DNA of 64,000 bases from Geomonas propionica (lineage in GTDB: Bacteria > Desulfobacterota > Desulfuromonadia > Geobacterales > Geobacteraceae). The notes below the pieces were generated by a model that did not search any database, was not told the origin of the DNA, and was given only the letters and a program-made list of their open reading frames with translations. The DNA lies in NCBI RefSeq assembly GCF_016458235.1, contig NZ_JAEMHK010000007.1, positions 1-64,000 on the forward strand. The letters are read 5' to 3'. The translations under genes were made by a program, and so were the position numbers. Each line of letters opens with the position of its first letter. The stretch's first letter is position 1. Positions 50,467 to 58,784 of the stretch are shown piece after piece.

Positions 50467-52299
50467 TTGCCCTTGCCCATTTTCCGCTTCGCACACTACA
50501 TCCAGAGATCCCGCGCCGCTGGTGCAGGCCGTAAGCGACTGCGCCTCCCTCGCACCGCCATGCTCCTTCTGGTACTGCTGCTGGCGCTGTTCGCCTCGGC
50601 GACGGGCGCCGACACCTTGGGGCGCGGCGGAGTCGGCAAAGCGGTGGTCGTGGTCGGGGGGGATTTCAACTATCCTCCTTACGAGTTTGTCGACCACGAC
50701 GGCAAGCCCGCCGGCTTTAACGTGGAGCTGACCCGCGCCATCGCCGAGGTGATGGGTTTCAAGGTGGAGATCTCCCTGGGGCCGTGGGACGGCATGCGCC
50801 GCGCGCTGGAACAGGGGGATGTCGACATCCTGCAGGGGATGGCGTTCTCGCAGGAGCGCACCAACGAGGTTGATTTCTCCACGCCGCACGCGCTTTTGTT
50901 CCAGTCCATCTGGATCCGCCGGGACGACCGGCGCATCAGGTCCATCGAGGACGTGCGCGGCAAAGAAGTCATCGTGATGAAGAACAGCATCATGCATGAC
51001 TTCATGAAAGGGTTCGACCCCAAGGCGCGGCTCATCCTCACCGACACGCTGGCCGAGGCGCTCAGGCTCTTGAACCAGGGGAGGGGCGATTGCGCTCTCG
51101 TGTCCCGGCTGACCGGGATGTACCTGGAGAAGGAGATGGGGCTGAAGCGGATCGTACCGGTGGCCGAACCGATCATGACCCAGGCCTACGGTTATGCGGT
51201 AAAGAAGGGGAACGCCGAGGTGCTGGCGCGCTTCAACGAGGGGCTCGCCATTTTGAAGCGCTCCGGGCAGTTCCAGGAGATCCACAACAAGTGGCTCGGG
51301 GTGATGGAGCAGCAGCCGGTTTCTTGGGGCCGGGTGGTACGCTACGTGACCCTCGTTTCCCTGCCGCTGTTGCTGATCCTCGGGGGGACCGTGGTCTGGT
51401 CGCGGACCCTGCAGAAACGGGTGGCGCAGCGCACCGAGGAACTGGCCCGCGAGGTGGCCGAGAAGCAGGCCGCGCTGGAGAAGCTCCGCATGCACCAGGA
51501 CCAGTTGGTGCAGGCCGACAAACTCGCTTCGCTCGGGACCCTGGTGGCGGGCGTCGCTCACGAGATCAACAACCCCAACGGGCTGATCCTTTTGAACCTC
51601 CCCCGTTTCGAGGAGGTGCTGCGCGGCTCCCAGCCGATCCTGGACGAGTACCGTGGAATTCACGGCGACTTCAAGCTGGGGCGGCACAGCTACGATCGGC
51701 TGCGCGAGGAGCTGCCGCACATGCTGTCCGAGACGCAGGACGCGGCCAAGCGGATCAAGCGCATCGTCGCCGAGCTGAAGGATTTCGCCCGCCGCGACAG
51801 CGCCGAACTGACCGAGCTTCTGGATCTGAACTCCTGCGCCCAGGCCGCGCTGCGCCTGGTCGAGAACACGGTGGTGAAGAATTCGCACCAGATTGTGGCG
51901 CACCTGGCCGACACCCTGCCGCGGGTGAAGGGGAACAGCCAGCGCATCGAGCAGGTGATCGTGAATCTCCTTCTGAACGCGGCCCAGTCGCTGGAGGGGA
52001 GCGGCAAGAGTATCCAGATCTCCACCCGCCACGACCGGTTCCGCGACCTGGTGCTGCTCACCGTGCGCGACGAGGGGAGGGGGGTGGAGCCCGAGCACCT
52101 GGCGCGTCTCACCGATCCCTTCTTCACCACCAAGCGCGAGGAAGGTGGGTGCGGCCTGGGGCTCTCCATCTCGGCGGGGATCGTGAAGCAGCACGGCGGC
52201 ACGCTGAACTTCGATTCGGAGCCGGGCTTCGGCACCACGGTGACCATGGAGCTGCCGGCGCTGCCGCCGGGGGGAAACCCGGAACACAGAGGACTCTGA
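50467..52299 (+). CDS. Histidine kinase with periplasmic amino-acid-binding domain (circuit 3)
   Basis: A 610-residue kinase: signal/TM near 32-48, an SBP_bac_3 (polar amino-acid-binding) domain at about 55-290 (VGGDFNYPPYEFVDHDGKPAGFNVELTRAIAE), TM near 298-318, HisKA with His in GVAHEINNPNG (about 370), and ATPase with DEGRGVEP and GGCGLGLSISAG. It should read a periplasmic amino acid. The frame opens at TTG 50467; an ATG at 50560 is an alternative start. Its partner regulator follows after 109 bases, and a transporter with the same binding fold lies downstream. Confidence 0.9.
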   Translation: MPLPIFRFAHYIQRSRAAGAGRKRLRLPRTAMLLLVLLLALFASATGADTLGRGGVGKAVVVVGGDFNYPPYEFVDHDGKPAGFNVELTRAIAEVMGFKVEISLGPWDGMRRALEQGDVDILQGMAFSQERTNEVDFSTPHALLFQSIWIRRDDRRIRSIEDVRGKEVIVMKNSIMHDFMKGFDPKARLILTDTLAEALRLLNQGRGDCALVSRLTGMYLEKEMGLKRIVPVAEPIMTQAYGYAVKKGNAEVLARFNEGLAILKRSGQFQEIHNKWLGVMEQQPVSWGRVVRYVTLVSLPLLLILGGTVVWSRTLQKRVAQRTEELAREVAEKQAALEKLRMHQDQLVQADKLASLGTLVAGVAHEINNPNGLILLNLPRFEEVLRGSQPILDEYRGIHGDFKLGRHSYDRLREELPHMLSETQDAAKRIKRIVAELKDFARRDSAELTELLDLNSCAQAALRLVENTVVKNSHQIVAHLADTLPRVKGNSQRIEQVIVNLLLNAAQSLEGSGKSIQISTRHDRFRDLVLLTVRDEGRGVEPEHLARLTDPFFTTKREEGGCGLGLSISAGIVKQHGGTLNFDSEPGFGTTVTMELPALPPGGNPEHRGL

Positions 52300-52349
52300 G
52301 GGCCACAGAGGACACGGAGAACTGCCCCCTCACTCTTTAGGATGATGAA

Positions 52350-52375
52350 CTGTAGGGGCGAATAATCATTCGCCC
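52350..52375. repeat. Palindromic repeat, copy 1 (GGGGCGAAT...ATTCGCCC)
   Basis: A 26-base hairpin sequence in the gap between the kinase and its regulator. The exact reverse complement occurs at 57758-57783. Upstream at 52270-52313 lies another common intergenic text (ACAGAGGAC iterations). Confidence 0.85.
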
Positions 52376-52408
52376 GCTTTTGATTTAAGAAACGAAGAGG
52401 AGTTGCAG

Positions 52409-53833
52409 ATGAGCGAAGCACTATATCCGGCCTTCGGTGTGCTGCTGGTGGACGACGAGGCGCCCTGGCTGCGTAGCCTGCGCATGACGCTGGAGGGACC
52501 GGGCGCCATCAGCAACATCACCGCGCTCACCGACAGCCGCCTCGTAATGGGGGAGCTCGACCGCGGCAACATCGGCCTGGTGCTGCTCGACCTGACCATG
52601 CCCTACCTCTCGGGACAGGAACTCCTCGCCCGCATCGCCGAGGAACATCCCGAGGTGACCGTGGTGGTGCTTTCCGGCCTGAACCAGATCGAGACCGCGG
52701 TCTCCTGCATGCGCCTGGGCGCCTTCGATTACCTCGTGAAGACCGACGAGGAGGACCGCATCCTCGAATCGGTGCGGCGCGCCATCCGGATGCAGGAGCT
52801 GCAGCGGGAAAACAAGGAGATGCGACGCCGCTTCCTCAACGACCGCCTGGAGTGCCCGGAGGCCTTCGCCCCCATGGTCACCAGCAACAAGGCGATGCGC
52901 TCCATCTTCCAGTACATCGAGGCGGTCGCCAAGAGCACCCAGCCCATCCTGGTCACCGGGGAGAGCGGCGTAGGCAAGGAGCTGATCGCCCGCGCAATCC
53001 ACACGTTAAGCCGCGGCGACGGTCCCCTGGTCCCGGTCAACGTGGCCGGGCTGGAGGACAACGTCTTCACCGACACCCTGTTCGGGCACAAGAAGGGGGC
53101 TTTCACCGGCGCCGACGAGAGCCGCAGCGGCATGGTGGAGCAGGCCGCCGAGGGGACGCTCTTTCTCGACGAGATCGGGGACCTCTCGCTTCACTGCCAG
53201 GTGAAACTGTTACGCCTTTTGCAGGAGGGGGAGTATTACCCGCTGGGGAGCGACCAGCCCAAGCAGCTGCGGGCGCGCATCGTCGTGGCGACGCACCACG
53301 ACCTCTCCAAGAAGAAGGACGCCGGGGGCTTCAGGAAGGACCTCTACTTCCGCCTGAGGGCGCACCATGTCCACATCCCACCCTTACGCGAGCGCAAGGA
53401 CGACATCCCGCTGCTGCTTGATCACTTCCTCAAGGAGAGCGCCGAGGTTTTTGGCAAGAAGGTCCCCAGCTACCCCAAGGAACTGCTGACGCTCTTGGCC
53501 AACTACAGTTTCCCGGGCAACCTGCGCGAGCTGAGGTCGATGGTGTACGACGCCATGAGCGTGCACTCCTCGCGCATGCTCTCCATGAACAGCTTCCGCC
53601 AGGTCATGGAAGTGCAGGGGGAGGTCCCCGCGGAACAGGCTGCGGCGGGCGAACAGAACGTCTTTTACTCCTGTCCCGAGATCCCGACACTGAGCGCCGC
53701 GGTGGAGCAACTGGTGACCGAGGCGATGCGGCGCTCCGACAACAACCAGAGCATGGCCTCGCGCATGCTGGGGATATCGCAGCCTGCGCTCAGTAAGAGG
53801 CTCAAGCTGCAGAGGGGCGGCAAAGTCGAATAG
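52409..53833 (+). CDS. NtrC-family sigma-54-dependent response regulator (circuit 3)
   Basis: A 474-residue activator: receiver (phospho-acceptor Asp61 in LVLLDLTMPYLSG), AAA+ with GESGVGKE, GAFTGA (KKGAFTGADESR) and TLFLDEIGDL, and a Fis-type helix-turn-helix (QSMASRMLGISQPALSKRL). GAGGAG lies 6 bases before ATG 52409. The SBP-type kinase upstream is its partner, and GTTATACCC sites plus a sigma-54 promoter lie between it and the amino-acid transporter operon. Confidence 0.92.
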   Translation: MSEALYPAFGVLLVDDEAPWLRSLRMTLEGPGAISNITALTDSRLVMGELDRGNIGLVLLDLTMPYLSGQELLARIAEEHPEVTVVVLSGLNQIETAVSCMRLGAFDYLVKTDEEDRILESVRRAIRMQELQRENKEMRRRFLNDRLECPEAFAPMVTSNKAMRSIFQYIEAVAKSTQPILVTGESGVGKELIARAIHTLSRGDGPLVPVNVAGLEDNVFTDTLFGHKKGAFTGADESRSGMVEQAAEGTLFLDEIGDLSLHCQVKLLRLLQEGEYYPLGSDQPKQLRARIVVATHHDLSKKKDAGGFRKDLYFRLRAHHVHIPPLRERKDDIPLLLDHFLKESAEVFGKKVPSYPKELLTLLANYSFPGNLRELRSMVYDAMSVHSSRMLSMNSFRQVMEVQGEVPAEQAAAGEQNVFYSCPEIPTLSAAVEQLVTEAMRRSDNNQSMASRMLGISQPALSKRLKLQRGGKVE

Positions 53834-53964
53834 AAAAAGCGGTTACGCGAAGTACTCTGAGCATCCGCGAAGGACGCAAAGAAATACCTCTCTTGGTTTT
53901 AACCATAGAGATTTTTCTTCGCGTTCCTCGCGCCTGCTTCCTGTTCTTTGCGTAACCGCTTTTT
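53834..53964. repeat. Large inverted repeat and terminator after the regulator gene
   Basis: Arms 53834-53852 and 53946-53964 pair at 18 of 19 positions (AAAAAGCGGTTACGCGAAG and its inverse), ending in CTTTTTG, so it can act as a terminator. The interior holds degenerate GACGCAAAG / CTTCGCG text related to the TTAACGCAAAG repeats. Confidence 0.8.
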
Positions 53965-53972
53965 GTTTAAAC

Positions 53973-54082
53973 GGGTATAACTTTCGTTAAGCCTATAATG
54001 AATGTTATACCCGCCGTAAAATCCCCTTTCTCCGTTACTTCCTTCCTCTCCTGAAACACCTTTCCACTTGTGGTTATACCCC
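53973..54082 (+). promoter_or_regulatory. Upstream activator sites (GTTATACCC family)
   Basis: An inverted site GGGTATAAC (53973-53981) and two direct sites GTTATACCC (54004-54012 and 54073-54081), 75-185 bases before the sigma-54 promoter. The likely reader is the NtrC-type regulator just upstream. Confidence 0.75.
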
Positions 54083-54156
54083 TTTGTTTCTAATCATGGC
54101 TGCGGTACTGGCTCATTCGGATAACAATTCGAGTTGTTAGCTGCTTACGGGCACTT

Positions 54157-54172
54157 TGGCACCGGCTTTGCT
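54157..54172 (+). promoter_or_regulatory. Sigma-54 promoter of the amino-acid transporter operon
   Basis: TGGCACCGGCTTTGCT, with GG at 54158-54159 and GC at 54170-54171, ten bases apart, a near-perfect -24/-12 element. Start expected near 54183, 133 bases before the first gene. Confidence 0.9.
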
Positions 54173-54315
54173 GTATAGAGAGGTACACTCTGCACTTACT
54201 CGCCTTGCCGGTCGGCAAACAACGGTTGGCGAGAACGGCCGGCAGGGAAACTGCCCATATCCTGTGCAGCAGCTTCGAGTGACTCGATTGGCAACAAATA
54301 GAAAAGGAGCAGCAG

Positions 54316-55050
54316 ATGATCAAGTTTGAAGGGGTCCACAAGTGGTTCAAAAAGCTTCACGTGCTTAACGGGATCGATCTCCACGTCAAACAGGGAGAAG
54401 TGGTCGTGGTCTGCGGTCCCTCGGGGTCCGGCAAGTCCACCCTGATCCGCACCATCAACCAGTTGGAACCGATCGAGGAAGGGACCCTGGTCGTCGACGG
54501 CATGGACCTCAGGAGCAAGAAGACCGACCTCAACAAGCTGCGCGCCGAGGTGGGCTTCGTGTTCCAGCAGTTCAACCTGTACCCGCACCTCTCGGTGATC
54601 GACAACATCACCCTGGCCCCGATCAAGATCCGCAAGACCTCCAAGAAGGAAGCGCAGGAGCAGGCCATGGAACTGCTGGAGCGTGTCGGCCTGGCTGTGA
54701 AGCGTGACGCATACCCGACCCAGCTCTCCGGCGGCCAGCAGCAGCGCGTTGCCATCGCCCGCGCCCTGGCCATGAAGCCGCGCATCATGCTCTTCGATGA
54801 GCCGACCTCCGCGCTCGACCCCGAGATGATCGGCGAGGTGCTCGCGGTAATGCAGGATCTCGCCAGCACCGGCATGACCATGGTCTGCGTCACCCACGAG
54901 ATGGGCTTCGCCCGCGAGGTTTCCGACCGCGTGGTGTTCATGGATCACGGCGTCATCCTCGAGGAGGCGCAGCCGGAAGAGTTCTTCCGCAACCCGCAGC
55001 ACGATCGCGCCAAGCAGTTCCTGAAGCAACTGCTGTCGCCCATGCACTAG
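54316..55050 (+). CDS. Polar amino-acid ABC transporter, ATP-binding protein
   Basis: A 244-residue ATPase of the GlnQ/HisP type: Walker [13 protein letters not shown] (about 35-46), Q-loop [14 protein letters not shown], signature [15 protein letters not shown], Walker [13 protein letters not shown] and H-loop VTHE. It drives uptake with the two permeases downstream. GGAGCAGCAG lies before ATG 54316. Sigma-54 control by the circuit 3 regulator is expected. Confidence 0.94.
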   Translation: MIKFEGVHKWFKKLHVLNGIDLHVKQGEVVVVCGPSGSGKSTLIRTINQLEPIEEGTLVVDGMDLRSKKTDLNKLRAEVGFVFQQFNLYPHLSVIDNITLAPIKIRKTSKKEAQEQAMELLERVGLAVKRDAYPTQLSGGQQQRVAIARALAMKPRIMLFDEPTSALDPEMIGEVLAVMQDLASTGMTMVCVTHEMGFAREVSDRVVFMDHGVILEEAQPEEFFRNPQHDRAKQFLKQLLSPMH

Positions 55051-55124
55051 AGAACTCGTTCACCTGTCGAACGCTGGATCCTGCGGCGGGTGCCTGTTAA
55101 TACTGAAATCAAAAGGAGAGTACT

Positions 55125-55946
55125 GTGAAAAGATTGGCTGCTGTTGTTATGGGTTTGGCCCTGTTGGGTTCTTTCGGTAAGGCGATGGCCGCGGCTCCCG
55201 CCGATACCCTTGCTGAAGTTAAGAAGAAAGGCGTCCTGGTTGCCGGTGTCAAGGATTCCCTCCCTCCTTTTGGTTACGTAGATGAGAAGAGCCGCGAGAT
55301 CGTGGGCTACGACGTGGACTTTGTAAAAGCAATCGCCAAGAAGCTGGGCGCGAAGGTCGAACTGAAGCCGGTTACCTCCGCTTCCCGCATGCCGCAGCTC
55401 ACCGAAGGCAACATCGACATCATCGCCGCCACCATGACCAAGAACCCGGAGCGCGCCAAGCAGATCGGCTTCAGCCACACCTACTTCGCCACCGGTCAGA
55501 AGTTCATCACCGTGAAGGGTAAAGTAAAGAGCCTGAAGGACCTGGCTGGCAAGAAGATCGGCACCGCCAAGGGTTCCACCTCCGAGCAGAACGTGAAGGC
55601 AGCCCTGCCGACCTCCACCGTGCTCTCCTTCGACGACTACCCGCAGGCGTTCCTGGCCCTGCAGCAGGGTAAGGTGCAGGCGGTGACCACCGACGAGGCG
55701 ATCCTGGCCGGCATCCTGGCCAAGGCACCCAACAAGTCCAAGTTCGAGATCCCGAACGTCCAGATCTCCAATGAGCCCTACGGTCTCGGCATGAGGAAGG
55801 ACGACGCCAAGTTCATCGCTTTCGTGAACAAGACCATCCTTGACATGGAGAAGAGCGGCGAAGCGAAGAAAATTTTCGAGAAGTGGTTCGGCAAAGGGAC
55901 CGACTTCCAGCTCAAGCGGACTTTCAAGATCGTAGCGGACAAGTAA
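55125..55946 (+). CDS. Polar amino-acid ABC transporter, substrate-binding protein
   Basis: A 273-residue periplasmic SBP_bac_3 protein with signal peptide VKRLAAVVMGLALLGSFGKAMA. VLVAGVKDSLPPFGYVDEKSREIVGYDVDFVKAIAKKLGAKVELKPVTS and RMPQLTEGNIDIIAATMT are standard for glutamate/aspartate/glutamine-type receptors; the specific ligand is not fixed by sequence. GTG start after AAAGGAGAG. It lies between the ATPase gene and the permease genes. Confidence 0.93.
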   Translation: MKRLAAVVMGLALLGSFGKAMAAAPADTLAEVKKKGVLVAGVKDSLPPFGYVDEKSREIVGYDVDFVKAIAKKLGAKVELKPVTSASRMPQLTEGNIDIIAATMTKNPERAKQIGFSHTYFATGQKFITVKGKVKSLKDLAGKKIGTAKGSTSEQNVKAALPTSTVLSFDDYPQAFLALQQGKVQAVTTDEAILAGILAKAPNKSKFEIPNVQISNEPYGLGMRKDDAKFIAFVNKTILDMEKSGEAKKIFEKWFGKGTDFQLKRTFKIVADK

Positions 55947-55954
55947 TGAAGAAA

Positions 55955-56117
55955 CAGGTTAAGGTTGAGGATAAGGTTAAGAAAAACCTTGTCTCAGCCT
56001 TGACCTGCCGTTTAACAGTAAACCAGGTTGAAGAGCGGGACCCGGTTGAGAAAAGACATTTACCTGATAGCTTTATCTCAGTCTTAATCTCAGTCTTAAT
56101 CTTAGTCTCAACCTGCC
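55955..56117. repeat. GGTTAAG / CTTAATCTCAGT iterated inverted repeats
   Basis: GGTTAAG/GGTTGAG iterations at 55955-55981 face CTTAATCTCAGT iterations at 56073-56117 (a 12-base unit about three times). The two sides can pair imperfectly as a long stem. They fill the 186-base gap inside the transporter operon between the binding protein and permease genes. Confidence 0.75.
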
Positions 56118-56132
56118 TCTAAGGGGTTTCAC

Positions 56133-56837
56133 GTGCTAAAGTACACATTTGACTGGTCCATCGTCACCTCCGGCAAGTATTTCGAATGGCTGGTTTCCGG
56201 GCTCAAGGTCACCCTGGAGCTCTCCGTGGTGGGCATTGTCTGCGCCTTCATCCTGGGACTCCTGATCGCCGTCCTCAAGATGAGCCACTACCGCCCCGTG
56301 CGCTGGATCGCCACCGCCTACCTGGAGTTTTTCCGGAACACGCCGCTGCTGGTCCAGATCTTCTTCTGGTACTTCGGCTCGTACAAGGTGCTCCCGGCGG
56401 CGGTCAACGAATGGTTGAACAGCACGAACTTCGAATTCGCCGCGGCCGCCATCGCCCTCACCATCTATACCTCGGCCTTCATCGCCGAGGACATCAGGTC
56501 GGGCATCCTCTCCATTCCCAAGGAGCAGATGGAGGCGGCCAGGAGCGCCGGCTTCTCCTATCTCCGTTCCATGCAGTACATCATCCTGCCGCAGGCGGTG
56601 CGCATCACCATCCCGCCGCTGGTGAACCAGTTCCTGAACCTCGCCAAGAACTCCTCCTTGGCGATGAGCATCGGGGTCATGGAGCTCACCTACCAGGCGC
56701 GCCAGGTCGAGAGCTACACCTTCAAGGGGTTCGAGGCGTTCACCGCCGCCACCGTGGTCTATCTCGGGCTCTCCGTAGTCATCACGGCGCTCATGGACCT
56801 GTACAACAAGAAGGTGCTCAACCCGCAACGCGCCTAG
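56133..56837 (+). CDS. Polar amino-acid ABC transporter, permease
   Basis: A 234-residue HisM/GlnP-type permease with about five TM segments. The conserved EAA loop is seen as EAARSAGFSYLRSMQYIILPQAVRITIPPLVNQFLNL. LEFFRNTPLLVQIFFWYFG is the family N-terminal signature. GTG start after AAGGGG (56121-56126). It pairs with the next permease to form the channel. Confidence 0.93.
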   Translation: MLKYTFDWSIVTSGKYFEWLVSGLKVTLELSVVGIVCAFILGLLIAVLKMSHYRPVRWIATAYLEFFRNTPLLVQIFFWYFGSYKVLPAAVNEWLNSTNFEFAAAAIALTIYTSAFIAEDIRSGILSIPKEQMEAARSAGFSYLRSMQYIILPQAVRITIPPLVNQFLNLAKNSSLAMSIGVMELTYQARQVESYTFKGFEAFTAATVVYLGLSVVITALMDLYNKKVLNPQRA

Positions 56838-56895
56838 TAGGGCGACCAGGTAGCAACGAAAACGGCGGATTTTCACGCGGGAAACGGAGAACAAA

Positions 56896-57597
56896 ATGGA
56901 AGAAGCACTCAACTTTCAGGTAATCATAGACAACTTCACCTACTTCATGATCGGGCGCTACCCGAACGGGCCTCTGGGGGGACTCGGGCTCACCATGTAC
57001 CTCGCGGTGGTCTCCTGCGTCCTTTCCTTCTTCGGGGGGATGATCCTGGGGCTTTTGAGCCTGTCGCGCTACGCGGTGATCCGCCACCCGGTGAACCTGT
57101 TCATCAACGCGGTGCGCGGTATCCCGCTCTTGATGGTGATCTTCTGGATGTACTTCCTGCTGCCGGCCCTGATGGGCAAGACGGTGCCGGAAGCGACCAC
57201 GGTCATCATGGGGCTCACCATCTTCACCTCGGCCTACATGTCGCAGATCGTACGCGCCGGCATCCAGGGGATCCCCAAGGGGCAGACCGAGGCCGCCATT
57301 TCGACCGGCTTGAAGCCATGGCAGGCGATGCTCTACATCGTGCTGCCGCAGGGGCTTAGGAACATGATCCCGTCGTTTGTGAACCAGTTCGTGTCGCTGA
57401 TCAAGGACACCTCGCTCGCCTTCATCGTCGGGGTTTCCGAGCTGACCCACGTCGGCACCCAGATCAACAACCGGACCATGGCCTTCCCGACCGAGATCTT
57501 CATCTTCATCGCGGCGGTTTACTTCGTGCTCTGCTTCGCTTTCACCAGCTTCTCGCGCTGGCTGGAAGGGCGGCTGGCGTGGAGGAAGTCCATCTAG
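56896..57597 (+). CDS. Polar amino-acid ABC transporter, permease
   Basis: A 233-residue HisQ/GlnP-type permease: NAVRGIPLLMVIFWMYFLLP and the EAA loop EAAISTGLKPWQAMLYIVLPQGLRNMIPSFVNQFVSL are typical. ATG 56896 after ACGGAG. Last gene of the transporter operon; a terminator follows. Confidence 0.93.
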   Translation: MEEALNFQVIIDNFTYFMIGRYPNGPLGGLGLTMYLAVVSCVLSFFGGMILGLLSLSRYAVIRHPVNLFINAVRGIPLLMVIFWMYFLLPALMGKTVPEATTVIMGLTIFTSAYMSQIVRAGIQGIPKGQTEAAISTGLKPWQAMLYIVLPQGLRNMIPSFVNQFVSLIKDTSLAFIVGVSELTHVGTQINNRTMAFPTEIFIFIAAVYFVLCFAFTSFSRWLEGRLAWRKSI

Positions 57598-57622
57598 TTT
57601 CCGCAGCTGTACCGGATTTTAG

Positions 57623-57660
57623 AAACGCCCCCCTTGGCTTGCCTTGGGGGGCGTTTTTTT
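57623..57660 (+). terminator. Intrinsic terminator of the transporter operon
   Basis: AAACGCCCCCC / GGGGGGCGTTTTTTT with a loop of about 15 bases, 26 bases after the last permease. Confidence 0.88.
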
Positions 57661-57667
57661 GTCCGGG

Positions 57668-57702
57668 CTCCCTCTCCCCCTGGGAGAGGGGTGGGGTGAG
57701 GG
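57668..57702. repeat. CTCTCCC palindromic repeat
   Basis: CCCTCTCCCCCTGGGAGAGGG followed by GTGGGGTGAGGG, a hairpin-forming intergenic sequence of a type found in many bacterial genomes. Confidence 0.7.
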
Positions 57703-57757
57703 CGATGTGGGCCTTGTCATCGGCGGCGGGGTCGCTTATCCTATGGTCTGTTCAGGG

Positions 57758-57783
57758 GGGCGAATGATTATTCGCCCCTACAG
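57758..57783. repeat. Palindromic repeat, copy 2 (reverse complement of 52350-52375)
   Basis: All 26 bases are the exact reverse complement of the copy at 52350-52375. It sits in the leader of the next small gene. Confidence 0.85.
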
Positions 57784-57829
57784 GGTTTGCAGGGTTTTGG
57801 GTCAGGACTGTCAATGGGAGGGGCGCTTC

Positions 57830-58105
57830 ATGGAGGTTCAGGTCGTTTCGGTTCGCTACCGCATTCCGCTTACGGAAAACCAGGCGCAGAAACTGCGGCG
57901 CACATGGCCCAACGGGGACCAGTTCTACCCCTACGAGAAGATGGAACGCTACCTGGAGCCGCTTCTGGTCGAGGATCTCAACTGGCACCACTACTCGGGC
58001 AACTACCTCTACTTCACTGTGTATGGCGACGACATCGAGGCGACGCTGGCGGATGCCCTCAAGGTGTTCGAGACGAGGCTGGCTCTTTTGGAGGGGAAAA
58101 AATGA
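57830..58105 (+). CDS. Conserved hypothetical protein, small
   Basis: A 91-residue protein without signal or TM segments (MEVQVVSVRYRIPLTENQAQKLRRTWPNG...). The pattern VEDLNWHHYSGNYLYFTVYGDDIEATLADALKVFE looks like a compact alpha/beta domain. Unknown family. GGGAGGGG lies before ATG 57830. Its stop overlaps the next start (ATGA), so it is coupled to the CAP-domain gene. Confidence 0.65.
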   Translation: MEVQVVSVRYRIPLTENQAQKLRRTWPNGDQFYPYEKMERYLEPLLVEDLNWHHYSGNYLYFTVYGDDIEATLADALKVFETRLALLEGKK

Positions 58106-58722
58106 TCCGCAAATCCTTGGCGCTATCATCCCTGCTGCTCCTGCTCACCTGCGCCGCGGCCTGCGCCGAACCTGCCGACCTCGGCCAACAGATCCTGGCT
58201 GAAACCAACGCGGCGCGCCAGAACCCGCAGCGCTATGCGCAATACATCCGCAATTTCAAAAAGAGCTTCGTCGGTAACGCGTACCGATTGCCGGGATCGC
58301 TGAACATGGTGATGACGTCGGAAGGGAAGGGGGCTCTGGACGAGGCAGTGCAGTTTTTGTCACGGCAGCGCCCGCTGCCGGCGCTGTCCTGGTCGACGGG
58401 GCTGGCGAAGGCGGCGGCGGACCTGGTGCGGGAACAGACGGCTTCAGGGGAAACGGGGCACGACGAGCGCGGCGACATGAAGCAGCGGATTGCGAAGTAC
58501 GGCTCCTGGCGCTCGTCGTTCGGGGAGAACATCAGCTACGGGCCGGACACGGCCAGGCAGGTGGTGATGGGGCTGATCATCGACGACGGGGTCGCGGACC
58601 GGGGACACCGAAAGAACATCTTCGACCGCTCCTTCGGGACCATGGGCGCCGCCTGTGGGCCGCATCCGCTCTACCGCACCATCTGCGTCATGGACCTGGC
58701 CGGCGGCTTCCAGAACCGGTAA
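58102..58722 (+). CDS. Exported CAP/SCP domain protein
   Basis: A 206-residue exported protein of the CAP (SCP/PR-1) superfamily. The N-terminal LLLTCAAACAEP could be a signal peptide or a lipobox. Domain marks are ILAETNAARQNPQRYAQYI, LAKAAADLVREQ, GHDERGD, FGENISYG and DRGHRKNIFDRSFG, which hold the two conserved His and the Glu of the CAP cavity. Bacterial members are of mixed or unknown function. Start overlaps the previous stop. Confidence 0.85.
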   Translation: MIRKSLALSSLLLLLTCAAACAEPADLGQQILAETNAARQNPQRYAQYIRNFKKSFVGNAYRLPGSLNMVMTSEGKGALDEAVQFLSRQRPLPALSWSTGLAKAAADLVREQTASGETGHDERGDMKQRIAKYGSWRSSFGENISYGPDTARQVVMGLIIDDGVADRGHRKNIFDRSFGTMGAACGPHPLYRTICVMDLAGGFQNR

Positions 58723-58741
58723 CGCCGGCGCGACCTGGCAC

Positions 58742-58772
58742 AGGGGACTGGCTCCGCAGGTGCCAGTCCCCC
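58742..58772. repeat. GGGACTGGC palindromic repeat (third copy)
   Basis: GGGGACTGGC...GCCAGTCCCC hairpin, same family as the two at 46228-46335. It lies between two convergent genes and may help end transcription. Confidence 0.75.
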
Positions 58773-58784
58773 TCGCCGCTGCAG

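Noticed and set aside
55883-56122. 79-codon frame over the repeat-rich gap
   Set aside because: Made by translation of iterated repeats and overlaps the binding-protein gene.
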